Source: Enoplolaimus lenunculus
Taxonomy: Eukaryota; Nematoda; Enoplea; Enoplida; Thoracostomopsidae
Length of the DNA: 64,000 bases
Direction of reading: 5' to 3'
Assembly (NCBI GenBank): GCA_030248215.1
Contig: JASANG010001576.1
Location: 124,001-188,000 of the forward strand
This document shows, piece by piece, positions 35,401 through 47,200 of the stretch (position 1 is its first letter; the number at the start of each line of letters is the position of its first letter). Both the position numbers and the translations under genes were made by a program. The notes under the pieces were generated by a model. The model made no database searches and had not been told where the DNA came from. It saw only the letters and a list, made by a program, of their open reading frames with translations.

Positions 35401-38400
35401 ATTTTATTTGTAGAACTGTTGGGACTAAGTTGTAAGATAAGAGAACAAATTTTTGCTCGGTTTATCTTGAAATAGAGTCTGGCAATGTAGAACTGAGGGC
35501 AGAATTAAGTGCGCAGTATTCGCGATTCTAACTATGTAATTTATGACGTTTTTAATGTAATCGCGTTTGACATTACAAGCTGCTGAAAATTTAATACGAG
35601 GCAAACACAACTGTGCAGTAGCGATTATGTTCGCTGTAATGAATGGTAAGCAGGGTGTAATCGGATATCCGTTTACGTTTCGGTAAAAATCGGTATCCGT
35701 TTCCGTTATAGGCACAACGAAAATTTTGTTATTTTTACATTCAAAATGTATTTGGTTATTAATCACGTATCTATCTTGCAATCTCTCATTACATATTTGC
35801 TGCAATTGCTACAAGTGAAATAAAAATTACGAGATTCGTGCAAAATCTTAAAAAATTTTGCGCATTTTTCGTGTTTCTGTAAAGATTTTGAAATACCGGT
35901 GAACATTTGCTCGCTTCGATTGTGTTGGCAGAAAAATAAAACATTTTTGAAACTTTTTTATACATCAATCTCCATTTTCCGTTTCCGTTATTTTGATTAC
36001 TATCCGTTTTCGATATTTTTCCTATCCGTTTACACCCTGAACGTAAGCATTTAGAATATGTAGCGCTGCGGATTAAACAGAGAAATTAAAATTTTGTAAG
36101 ACAAATGTACGTATGTTACTTAGCAGCTGTTTAATGTCTCACAGCCTTTCAAGTTCGATTGATTCTATCAGCAGGAATGTTTCAGGAGAAATTTGGCTGT
36201 GTCGAGGTTAGTGACGACAAGTTGGCTCATAAATGTGCAGATATTGCGCACGAATGGAATTAAACCTATGTGGAATATGATAGATGCATTCCGTAACATA
36301 GCATACACCGCACAATTGGTTTTAAGCTGTATTGAAAAAGTTTCCAATATTACTTTGAGTTGCGTGAGAGTACCATAAACGTATTCCTAAGCTTAAGGTT
36401 ACCCTAAGCAAAAAATTTGTTTTAAGCTTAAACATACTTTACCATAGTCGCGGAACATTGGTTCCCCGTCAAAGCAACAAGGCCCAGTAAATGGTTGTTT
36501 TAAAATATAAGCATTTTCGCAACAAAAATTTAATGCTCTGAGTGTTTTGATTTGTAAGATTTTGTTTTGCTAACAATAGCTTTCTATTTCTAAACTTCAT
36601 TTTATAATTTTATTTAAACTTCATTTTATGTATATATTGCAAAAACGCCAGATAATGGAATTTAGCTTCGTCTCCGCCGGAAAATGTGTGAGTGGAACGA
36701 GTCGTGGACTCCTTTGAAACGTTCCAGACGAAATCCTTATAAATTCTCAGATCTTTTATGACAATTTTCTATTTTAAGTTTTCGCTGTGATATGATTAAC
36801 GTACACAGAACTTAACATTGAGATGCATAAGAAATACCATTTTCTCAAAATCAAAGAAAAGTTGACAGTACCTAAGCTTTTCTTGCATTTTTTGTTGTAT
36901 GCTTCAAATATTACAGCCGAAATACGTTTGTATTGCATATCTGTTTCTTCTGTTGTATCCTGTGTGTTTTCACGAGTAAACTCGAATGCCTTCAATGGAC
37001 AGTGAGCTGCTGTGTGATATATGGCCAATGTTACGCGAAAGACCATCCCACAGTCCTGGGACAGCAACGTACTCGGAGTACACACAACAAATATAATTGG
37101 GCCTGTGAGGAAGTTGGAGGAATAGGTTCATCCTGTTACCCTTGGGCTAAAAAATAGGATCATCTTACGCTTAGGCTTATACTTAGGAATGCTTATACTA
37201 GTGTTCTGGCCCTGTTCTATACATTGGCCACCGGGACCATTGGGACAATGGTGACAGTTGTGACATTGGGGACCAATGAGTCAATGAAGACTGTTAGGAC
37301 GGCATGGATTTATGTACCTATATTTTTGAAATTCTAGCATGAGAACCGCTTCAGTGCGAATGGCTGCGGTGCTGTAGACTATCCTGCGCGGATTTCCTGG
37401 AAACTTTAGGGGATTTGGGCTGCACTCTGAATGAAAGTAGGTACAACCGGAGGTCTGGCTCCGGCAGAAAATCGACCTCCGGCCCGGCAATTTCGGTAAT
37501 AAAGCTAGTTTCGTTTTACTTTTGTCACAATTTTCAGGAAAGAATTTCCGAAATTTCGCAGAAAAGTAGCGTAAAAAATCTACAACTTGACAAGATATTG
37601 CAGATATTGGCTAAAGTACTAATTAAACATCATTTTCACTACCTAATTTCGCCTCAGCTCCAGCTCCGGCAAGTTCTGTTGACCTCAGGCTCCGGTATTT
37701 TTCACCTCCGGTTGCACCATGGCATGTAAAGTATGTAATGTCAGGAGTGCGTATGTGTGTATTCCCGGTTTATTGCTATACCGGGAAAATGGCACGTCCT
37801 TAACCCCTTCTCACATTGAGTTGCCTATAGGCAACTAATCGCAGTAAATATACGTTAAATAATGTAATATCGCACCGTGTTTAAACAACTGCAACACGTA
37901 TAAATAGTACTAAATCACCACAAGACGTGAGAGCCCCCTCGGGCTCGAGCGTCAAGCTCCTATAGCTGAGTGGTGATGGTATACGCCTCCCACTCCAGTC
38001 ACCGGAGTTCGAATCCTAGCATAAAAGTAGGTCTCAGGCGAGAAATAGAAAATATTCATGTGAGAAAGGGTTAATCGTAGCATGGACCGAATATAAGCGA
38101 ACATAACCGAAAAATATATTTCTAAATGCTACTACCTATTACACATTTTCAAATCTTAAGGAAAAGTTCTATCGAAGTCAATGGAAGGCGTCGAATGCGC
38201 CTTGATAAAATAACTCATTCTGAACAAAATATATTTTCATAATACAAGATAAACTTGATTGTTACTTATTTACCTGACGTATTAATTTGTGCCAAAAATG
38301 ACAGTTTTAGAGTATAATAGGAATCGAAACCCAAGCACAGTTTGATATGTTTCGGCAAATATTAAGCAGCGATTTGCGCTTTAAAACGTTTTGCATCAAG

Positions 38401-39515
38401 TGTTAAATATTTATTTCAAGTACCTACAGTATATAGGTTGTAGAAATTTAATTTGTGCAATTAATTTCACATCGTAAAACAAGCCATGTATATATACTGC
38501 CTTCACTTGGCCCCAGGAAAACTACTTTATTTAATTTTAAAGTATGAGCGAACAAAACAGCATACTTCAACAATGATATTGTACAGCGTTATCATGGACA
38601 TTTTAACGTCGAAAAGCAAGTATTTTTCGTAAACGTGCAAAAATTCTGCGTTAATAACGCAACAGATTATATAGACAGCGTCCTTGAAAACGCTCGGTTG
38701 AGTTTGTTATAGAATGATTGCAGTGTCATGTGTATATAGTCCAATCTCTATAGTCAGTGTTTAATTGGCAGTTTATTTGTGCTAAAGTATATTTTCAGCG
38801 AACAGAACAAATTTTTTCGTGAAAACTTTAGATTGTCGAAGTGCGTTCATAAGCCATTATATGTTTATCTGGTATTAAATCAGTTTTACCATATTGGGCT
38901 TTAAGAGATGCATTATCCTCTGACTTTTATAGACGTTAATGAACCAGGGCCTGAGCATAATTTGGAGGCTCAAGCTTAAGCGCCAATGAGCTATAAAAGT
39001 ATAAACTTCGCCATATGAAACCTAAACGAACATTTCAAGTCAGCAGCTTTATGCAGACAGGTTCTGTTGGTATAGAGATCAGCAAAAAAATCGGAAAAGT
39101 ATTTTTTGCAGCCACTTTTAAAATGTTTTGGAAAACAGCTGTAGGAACATTGGTCCCACTAACCAATCTAGGTTACAAACAAAAACAAGAAAGTTTTCGT
39201 TTTTAGGACGCATTGGTTTCAATAATAACGCTAGCTTATCGTACATTTTGCTATTTCAAGTTTTATTCATATTTACCATGCGGATCGCCAAATTTTGGAC
39301 GGGAATTTTGTTAAATTTTTTCATATCTTCGCATAAAAACAGTTTTGTGTTTTTTATATTTGTAATATCCTGCAGTGCTCCGCTCTATATGTAAATGGTC
39401 TAATTTTTACAAAATAAAGTTGAAGAAGTGTATTTTTGTATTTTTTCAGTTGCAACATCTGCATGTAAATAGATTATTGGCTGAGCTGGAAATGAAATTT
39501 AACAAACAAATGTAG
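26453..39515 (+). CDS. PLEKHM2: PLEKHM2/SKIP-like RUN and PH domain lysosome adaptor, 14 exons
   Basis: Exons: 26453-26545, 27235-27359, 27777-27886, 28360-28487, 28671-28745, 29249-30370, 30616-30768, 31503-31606, 32185-32308, 32988-33175, 33880-34048, 34537-34725, 35214-35348 and 39450-39515 (stop TAG). The total is 2781 nt, 926 residues, and every phase agrees. The N-terminal RUN domain (about residues 35-175) includes LCHVLDTILKH and STLKKYYLKTAIM. The large exon 6 encodes a disordered Ser-rich linker with NPF and LEWYPD, the latter like the W-acidic kinesin-light-chain motif. The C-terminal half aligns with vertebrate PLEKHM2: VKFIQCLLEYQAFSIVL, YIGLVFWTN, a PH domain from GYLLNHES to NLWQWFLAFDLTLKE, then LSLVVTNDIDIVL and WILAFASREEVEKFL. 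SKIP links Arl8 on lysosomes to kinesin-1. No C1/zinc domain is present, which argues against PLEKHM1. An AATAAA lies at 39650. Confidence 0.93.
31013..31437. mobile_element. hAT-like MITE in a PLEKHM2 intron (CACGGGGTTTT type)
   Basis: The left end CACGGGGTTTTTTTGGTG and right end AAAAAAGAAACCCTG are imperfect inverted repeats. They are flanked by GTCTAACA and GTCTAACG, a 7/8 match to an 8-bp target duplication as hAT elements make. The interior is rich in AAACCC/GGGTTT words. It lies in the intron 30769-31502. Confidence 0.75.
34874..35100. repeat. Diverged direct repeat of about 70 bp, GC-rich, period about 159
   Basis: TTGCGCTATTTTGCCCCTAT (from 34874) and TTGCGCTTTTCTGGCCCTGT (from 35033) start two copies. 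Each continues with a GGCGCC/GTGCCACGCC-type block, CGTGTC and an A run. It lies inside a PLEKHM2 intron. Its origin is unknown. Confidence 0.6.
35651..36039. mobile_element. hAT-like CAGGG-type MITE, ATCCGTTT theme
   Basis: It starts CAGGGTGTAATCGGATATCC and ends CCTATCCGTTTACACCCTG. The flanks ATGGTAAG and AACGTAAG agree at 6 of 8 positions, consistent with an aged 8-bp target duplication. Subterminal zones repeat TATCCGTTT/TCCGTTTCCG words. It lies in the last, 4.1-kb intron of PLEKHM2. Confidence 0.75.
37432..37728. mobile_element. Decayed hAT-like MITE, CTCCGGC theme
   Basis: The left part GTACAACCGGAGGTCTGGCT with CTCCGGCAG and GACCTCCGGCCCGG mirrors the right part CAGCTCCAGCTCCGGCAAG with CACCTCCGGTTGCACCATGG. 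The terminal CCCTG has decayed and no target duplication was recognised. It lies in the last PLEKHM2 intron. Confidence 0.6.
37804..38070. mobile_element. TTAA-flanked piggyBac-type MITE carrying a tRNA-Gly-like cassette, copy 1
   Basis: The termini CCCCTTCTCACAT and ATGTGAGAAAGGG are inverted and flanked on both sides by TTAA (37800-37803 and 38071-38074), the target duplication of piggyBac transposons. The interior (37956-38024) has an A-box-like TAGCTGAGTGG, an anticodon region CGCCTCCCACTCC as in tRNA-Gly(CCC), and a B-box-like GAGTTCGAATCC. The acceptor stem is poor, so it is tRNA-derived rather than a functional tRNA. It is 267 bp with no coding frame. Confidence 0.83.
37956..38024 (+). 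ncRNA. tRNA-Gly-like cassette inside the TTAA element
   Basis: It begins GCTCCTATAGCTGAGTGGTG. The pol III A and B boxes are spaced as in a tRNA, and the anticodon loop resembles CCC. Pairing in the acceptor and T stems is weak. It may act as an internal pol III promoter (inference). Confidence 0.5.
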
Positions 39516-39960
39516 CGCAACAACAACACTACTTGACGTATTTAAAGGTTATGTATCGGTAGATGGCGTTTGTACATTTTTTGTTCTGTAAAAAGTTAAA
39601 ATTTAAAGGGCCATAACTTTTCCATCGGTTGCCAGCATTAATAAATATGCTGCCACAGCACTTAACGTGTCGAAATCTATAAAATAAGCTATTTCTCATT
39701 ATATATTCTTTAAGGGAGCCATATTCACTACCTCCGCCGTTAATCTTATGTATTTTTAACATTTTTAGTCTATTTTTTACCGTTGCCTGATGAATTTGCA
39801 CTTGTTTATTTGGCAGCCTTGCTTTGCTGAGTTTGTACTGACGAGCCCATTGTTTTAAGATGTCGCTCTCATAAATATTGCCACCACTTTGACTAGTGAG
39901 ACAATGCAAAATGGGGGAAATTTATCTCTAAATTACAAACGTTTTTATAGCGTTAAAAAT

Positions 39961-39962
39961 TA

Positions 39963-40052
<90 letters not shown>
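39961..40052. repeat. (TA)n microsatellite, about 45 units
   Basis: A nearly uninterrupted run of alternating TA/AT with a single TATT interruption near its left end. Confidence 0.98.
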
Positions 40053-40056
<4 letters not shown>

Positions 40057-40378
40057 CATATCTCAAATCACATCATCACAAACACAACATTGATTATAAA
40101 AGAAATTGGTGTTTTTATACCAAGTTACAACTATCGAGGCAAAAAACAAGGTCAATCACCTACGAAAAGCGTCGCTCTACGACGCGTAAACAGCTTGGCT
40201 GGCGCGATAGAAACACCGCATATGTTATATTTCTATTTATTACATTATATATCTGCACATCATGTATATATTTGTCGATTTTTTTCAGTTGTATAGAAAT
40301 GTTAGGAAATTGATTAGAAACATACTATACACTTGCATATTTGTGTTTATTTCTTGTTTTGCTCAAAACAATCTCAGG

Positions 40379-40520
40379 AGGCCTGTAGCCAGGTCACCTA
40401 AAACTAAGAACATTTTTTGGTGGGACAGACAAAGTTGCCACATGGCTTAGAAGCGAAGCTCAAATTTTTACAGTGGAGGGCTAGCCGCCGTCCCCGGCAC
40501 CCTGTGACTACAGGCCCAAT
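40379..40520. mobile_element. Short TIR element, GGCCTGTAGCCAG type
   Basis: GGCCTGTAGCCAGG at the left and CCTGTGACTACAGGCC at the right are imperfect inverted repeats about 140 bp apart. The same termini occur at 46700-46877, and single ends near 7585 and 12809. No coding capacity. Confidence 0.5.
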
Positions 40521-41889
40521 TTAATACCTTGGACGTGGTGATCCAAGTTGATATGCTTGCATATTCAATCAACATTAATTGCCAATTCATTTATGAATAC
40601 TTAGTTTTAGGAAATAGATATTTAAGTTACACGATTTTATTGTTTCTATCTGACGCATATTATATATACGGCCAAACTGCAATCTTGCTACTTTTAAACT
40701 TCCCTGCTGTATAGTAGTGCTTTCGGATTAAAAGTGCAGTTTGGTCCATTTATCATGTATGTTTTTGAGAAACGGTTAATATCACTGCTTCCAGATATAT
40801 TGGTCGAAAGTTTTTACAAGGGAACACCTTCATGAAAATCTATTTTGAAGAAATTTTGCGCCATACCTTAACTAAGATTCGTCTAGCTCCATGTGAAATC
40901 TTTAATGTCAAAACATTACGCCTTGTCTGTTGTCATTCCAAATCAAAAACGATGCATAATGATTACTGTTTGCCGTCATATACAATTTCAGAAAGCAATA
41001 TCTTGTGCACCGTTTATTAAGTCGAGAAGGCTGCTGTATGCATTTTCAATTTCAAATTTATTTACGTTAAATTACGAAACGAAAGTACCGCCTTATGATT
41101 TTGTCTAAAATATTTCTAGTAGTTTATATGGACTGGTATTTAGCAGTGCATACCATGCAACTCTTAACGCATTGTTTTGCAACAAACTGTGCTAAAATTA
41201 ATTTTGAATCATTTTGATAGCCAATTTGCGTAGTGGAAATTGCGCAGCATCAACCACACTGCACATATTCATGCACTGCTTGCAGTAGTTGTAAGAAAGT
41301 TTGAAATATGTTTTGTCGCATGAAACGTTGTTTCTCGCAAATTGTTTTGTACATAACCTACTGCAACTCTTAAAGTTGCATATTGAGAACTGATATTTGA
41401 AGGCACGTAAAATTATTTTAGTACACTTTTGAAATTCAATAAAACTTTATACGTTATTTGACTTGTCGGAAGATGTTGCAAATTTATTTGAAGCTTGCTT
41501 CCGAGTTCTTCGCCAGTGTCAAATTCAATTCATTGAGCGATTCGGGTGAGTCTGAATTGACTCTGACGGAGTCGAATTTGACTCATTTTGTGTATACCAG
41601 AAAAGCCTATTTTGGAGAGAGTCAATTTGACTGACCATTTTTGCAGTGCGAAAACAAATCAGATTAGGTTTACACTTCTGCTCACCGTTTTAAAAATACA
41701 ACAATTTGGAGGTTTTGCAATTGCTTTTGGTCTCTCTTCTTTAAAGCCTCTGTTGTTTCATCCAAATTTTTAGATTTTATGACTGCAATTACTGATTTAT
41801 GGTTTAATCCATGTGATTTACTAATATTGCACAACACAAAGCACGAATTTGAGTTATCATAATCATCGCCAAAATATTAAAACATTTCA

Positions 41890-41945
41890 AGCCCGATGGA
41901 GAGGCCAAGTTTGTATCAGTCCCTCTTTTATTCGGGTAACTACAG
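41890..41945. mobile_element. GAGTCC-family MITE, right end only
   Basis: GATGGAGAGGCCAAG, TATCAGTCCCTCTTTTATTC and GGGTAACTACAG followed by TA match the last 55 bp of the 54395-54742 copy. Confidence 0.7.
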
Positions 41946-43328
41946 TACAGTTGAGTTTCTAAAATATGATTTATTACGAGAATGAAAACTACAAAAACGT
42001 GCAAAATTTCGATTTGTAAACGTTACTGAGTTTGGCAAAAATAACTTAGCAATAATGGGATAAAACATTTCTTCCAGCAGGTATCAACCGCTCGCTACCT
42101 TTAGCCTATGATTAGGACACAAAACTGAATACCTACTCAAAGTGACAACAAAATCTTTATTAGCAGGTAATCTGGTTGCAACTGGTCGTTATGTAAATTC
42201 TGACGTTTCAATTCACTCTGTATTAACAATAAAATCAAATATGACGGCCTCAACTTTGTCTTAAAAATGACTCTTGCTACTCAAACGCCAAATTAACTTT
42301 CCGTCAACTGAACCTAATTATACTTGTTTAACGGAAAATCAAAGACTTCAGCATCTTGCTTGTAACAATAATTTCTATCGTTATAAAAATACCAACGTAT
42401 AAACTATTTTTGTTATGATTCGAGCTTGCGTTTGCAGCGTCCGTGTGGCATATTTTTTTGACCAGTTAGCCCATAAACGGAATGTTTTTTATTTCTATCT
42501 CGCCATAAATATGTGCGCTCACGCTCAAAGGCGTACGTTTTTTTTCTGCAATGACTGCGGGCGAAAAATAAATGTATAATTTTAATCAATGTGATTTGTA
42601 ATACTACATGTGTTATTGTAATTTGCAAAAAAATATAAATACGGATTGTCTCATCACAATTGCATTTTCACGTGCAAGTTTGACGACAGCAAACAGAACG
42701 GGACGCTCCTGCAATCTTCTATAAATTAATATTACTAGTCTTTTCAGGCGGGCGTTTACCCGCAACTTGTAATTGCAATTCCTGAAATATGTGAAAAAGC
42801 AACGTTTAACTATAGTTCTTTTTTGTTTCGAAATCTATAATAAGATAATTTTACGAACACAGGAAAAAGTCAAATGTTTTTGATGAACTTTGTAGATCAT
42901 TGTCAAAACACCCGAGTAAACTATACGTATGATCTGCCTGCGTAGACAGCGTCTATGAAATAAAAGTTAGAATCAAATTGGACAATCTTGTACGCAATTA
43001 ATACTGTAATAATAATTTTTGTGTCTTTCATTTTTGTCGCTATTTATCACAATGATACACCAAAAATCGAACCTATCGCCACCTTTAGTTCATCAGAATA
43101 AATACTTGTAGGTTTTTTGTAATTAAAATATATATTTTTAATACTCCGTAAGTTAATAGACCTATTAATAGAAAAACACATCGAAGTAATTTCCTCGATA
43201 AAATCAAGGATAATGCTGATGGTGTGGTGGGACAATCTAGGACACAGAGAATTAAAACTTGAAGCGGAAAGATGAAATAAAAGAAATGTTTGAATGTGTT
43301 TCAGCTACAGCTGCTTTATCTACAGTTA

Positions 43329-43575
43329 CTGTAGTGGCCCGAATAAGATGGGGTAATACGAGGGGGTCTCCATTTTAAGTCCCAATCAATAGGAGTCCGT
43401 ATCCCAAATAAGGGTTCGTTAAGCGAATAGAGTCCCTAAACTCTAATTAGAGGCCATAAATGTCAATTATCCCTAATTATAGTGCACAAATCACTCCAGG
43501 ACCAAATAAAGTTTACTTCGAAACTTTAAAGCGTACTTAAGTTTTGCATTCCCCCACTTATTCGGGTCACTACAG
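43329..43575. mobile_element. GAGTCC-family TA-flanked MITE, short 247-bp derivative
   Basis: Both termini are present (CTGTAGTGGCCCGAATAAG, CTTATTCGGGTCACTACAG) with flanking TA. The interior holds the GAGTCC series and the ACTTTAAAGCGTACTTAAG block, but lacks the TTTAATTCAACG to CCAAATAAATATCAG part found in the 434-444 bp copies. It is an internally shortened version. Confidence 0.88.
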
Positions 43576-44224
43576 TAGGTTGATGATGTACTTTCTGACT
43601 TTCTGGCTATTTTAATAATTTCAGTGCTGTAACCAGATGATGGTTGTTATACACTGGATCAGATAATATCGACACGTACATACTGTCGCCGCAGAATGTA
43701 CCATTTAAAAACAGATTTCACTAAGCTGCAGTCGCCTAGGACGCAGTAGAGTGCGTCGAACTAGTACATATACCTATTAAAAAACTTTGTATCTGTATCA
43801 AACACGTGCTGCTATACCGTTAGTGGACTAAATTGCACATTTAAATTAATACTATTGTAAAGAAAAGAATACGCGTTTAAACGGCTTCGGTTTTTTGGCC
43901 CTATGGCACTTGGCTTGTCTATCTTCATTTTAATCTGGTAGTGAACCTAAGCGTGGTCAGTTGCTTGAAGCTATAGAAGCTGTTAAAAGCAGAAATACAT
44001 ACGACTGACAATTAGATATTCGATTAAATTTTACCGGATTGATCTGTTTTTTAAATTAGTAAGCTGACACTCCTTATGCATGGCAGAATGGCCTTGGCGG
44101 TTTCTAAGGCTTGACACAATCGCCTTGATTTTTGTTGCCCTAAGTCGCGTACCATCACTGCGCTATGGGTAATCCAGCACTGATTTTAGCAGCGTGAGTC
44201 TACCGTACCGTAATAATCAGTATT
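43576..44224. other. Upstream region of the claudin-like gene
   Basis: No element or RNA gene is recognised. It should include the promoter and 5' UTR of the gene starting at 44225. A short upstream ATG frame at 44165 terminates before it. Confidence 0.45.
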
Positions 44225-47200
44225 ATGGCAGTTGCCCGTGGTCTGCTAATTGCATTATTGCTATTTGCAATTATTGGCATTGTTCTTATTGCTATCGCAC
44301 TCGGAACTGACAATTGGAAATGTTTTGACGTCGACAGTGAAGCAGTTGACCAAAATTTAGATCCAAATGATGATCGAGATAATGAAATTTACTATTCGAG
44401 GACGTTCGGGTTCTTCAGAGAATGCTTCACTGGAAAGTATAAGCCGATCAGTAAGTTTTAGTAACGATTTCGCCATTTATTTTTAAAAACAACAAATCTA
44501 CTAACCCAAACAGGTGTTATATCTGACTACCAAGTTGTGCGTACCTGCACCCCCCCGTTGAGTACCTTCCAACTACGCATGATTCAAAATTGTGTCAACA
44601 CAATGCCCTTTCCAGAATTGTGTGCGCGTATGAAAAATAATCCTTTCATGATCGGAGTTGAAACCGGATATGCCTAAAATCGACCCAAAAATTCCTTTTT
44701 AATAACGCTATTTCTATTACAGACGCATAGTTTACAGTGGATGTATATACATTTTAATGAAACCTTTAGTACACCTCGTATATCTTATTAAAGTGAACGA
44801 TTGTTCTTAGCAATGAAGTTTCACCGTGTACTATTTCAGACAACCAGATATTCAATCGCGGTGTCGATTATGAAGAACTCAAATTGACATTGTCAAAATC
44901 ACCACACGGCACTGACTGCGTCAAAATGTACCCGGCCTATAAATATGACGATCGTATGGGACTGAGAACGCAAGAATTTGTTAGTAAGTGACATCAAAGG
45001 ATGTATTGATTGAGGAAGTAATTTATACTTATACTTGGCCCCGCAGCCCAAGTAAGATTGCTGAACTTATTTGTACGACTTTTATATACCAGTCTGAGAG
45101 GTTCAGACACATACCACCTAATTCATGGACCAAATGTTTGTCTTTTCAAGCTTAGAACACAGCCTTGAAACTCAAGTGATACGCGACACTGCCAAAATAA
45201 ATCATAGCTACGAATTTATACACGGAGGTTTGCCTCCTTTTTTGGGGCATAAAATGGACTTTCAGCTCCGACACTAAATTTTGCGGAAGGTTCTGGGAAA
45301 ATTTCGTGTTTCACATCTCAAAAAATTTCATAGCATTTCGGACATTTCCACTTATGTCATCAATAAGTGCGTGCACATTTGGGAATACCATTTGTGGTTA
45401 TATAATGTGTTTCAAATCAATGCATTAACTGGGCTTATTTTTGCTAAACAAAATAGACAGCCATTCTTTAAACACGAGATGCTGAATAAGCTGACGATTA
45501 CAAAATAAATATTACCTTTTATTAGGATTGCGTGACGGACGGCGGCTGACGTCAACAAAAGTATAGCGCATCCCTTAATTGGGAAGGTCGTTTATGCATA
45601 GAAAATGTCACGGACAATGTCCATATTCTCAAATGACTGTAGCATCTACACTCAATTAGCGATAGTTTTTCAAACTGACGGACTCTTGAAATTTCGAACC
45701 TAAAAATTGACACCGAATTGTCGTACAAAGTATTAAACACAAAAATTATGCAGCGCTAAAAACATTTTAGAATACTGGCCAAAATCGTAGTTTTTACGGT
45801 TTAAACTAAATCTGAAGCTGAGATTTCAGCTTATTTTTACTTTAATAGGCTCACGGCTTTACATTTTGCTAAGACCTCAAGTATATTTAGGCCATAAAGG
45901 TGGCCAAACTGACACTGAATGTTACGTTTAGATATGAAGATCGCTTACATCACGTTGTATGCAATTGGTCTCTTTATTGCTGTGGTTGCATTGGTGTTCA
46001 TGCTAGTCGCGATTGGTGTCAAAAAGAGCATCCCAGTGGTCTTTACAGGATTTCTATTTCTGATTGCTGGTAAATCAAGCCGATACGCGTATCCATGAGC
46101 TACTTCATAATAAATTGTTATTTTTAGAAACTGTCATTTTTTTCTAATATATATTTAAGTGAAAAATTTTCAGTTTACTATCTATAACCCCTTCTCACAT
46201 TGAGTTGCCTATAGGCAACTCAGCGCAGTGTATATACGTTAAATAATATATATCGCACCGTGTTTAACAATTGCAACACGTATACATAGTACTAAATCAC
46301 CACAAGACGTGAGAGCACCCTCGGGCTCGAGCGTCAAGCTCCTATAGCTGAGTGGTGATGGTATACGCCTCTCACTCCAGTCACTGGAGTTCGAATCCTA
46401 GCATAAAAGTAGGTCTGAGGGGAAATAGAAAATATTCATGTGAGAAATGGTTAAAATAGTTTTAACTGTGGTTATCTATTATTAAGCCCAGTACCGCGGC
46501 TACCACTTCCATTCCCTTTCGGTGCCCGAGCATGTGAGACTTACGGTTAAACTAATCCGCCATGCTTGTTCGAGATATTTGCGCTTTGCGCACAATTTCT
46601 AACTTTTCCACTGTGTTTTACCGACAAATTAGTTCATGTAATGTTTACACGACAAAGCAATTTGCCGAGGAAACAAACGCACCGAAAACAAGTCTGTAGA
46701 GGGCCTGTAGCCAGTGCAGCCAACGAAGGCCAATCGACCTCATCCCCTTGGAAAAACTTGGGTCCACTAAAAACGTTTCAAACTTGTTTGCTAGTCACCG
46801 GAAACATTTGTATTCTTCTCATATAAAATTTCCAGCCTCGCCTGGTAAGATGAGCTGGCTACGGGCTTGGTCTGCAGTCTGTACTGTTTCATTTTGTAGA
46901 AAACCTTTAAGATAATGGGATTTTAGAAAAAGGGCCAGATCTTAATGGTCGGGAGCTCTAAATTGCTTAGCCGCGGCACTGATTACACTGTCTTCATTCT
47001 ACTTGTTTGCACTTTTGTTCTGTACCATGCTAAATTGGGAACAGTCGTGATTAGCGTAGTAAATCAAAAGATAACTTGTGCTCAACACTTCCAAAACCTC
47101 TTTCAGGTTGTGAAAAGATTGCTTTTTTAACGTTTGTTCTGTATATTCTCTTGATGTGCGTTTTTGATCAAGACCGTCTGTAGAATAGATCTTGATAAAA

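Larger units (their letters stand above)
39516..43328. other. Intergenic region, PLEKHM2 to claudin-like gene
   Basis: Apart from a TA microsatellite, a short GGCCTGTAGCCAG element and a GAGTCC-family end (listed separately), I see no gene. The candidate poly(A) signal AATAAA at 39650 probably belongs to PLEKHM2. Open frames here lack splice context and recognisable motifs. Confidence 0.5.

Noticed and set aside
39889-40296. Open frame with a long Tyr-Ile repeat
   Set aside because: It is simply the translation of the TA microsatellite.
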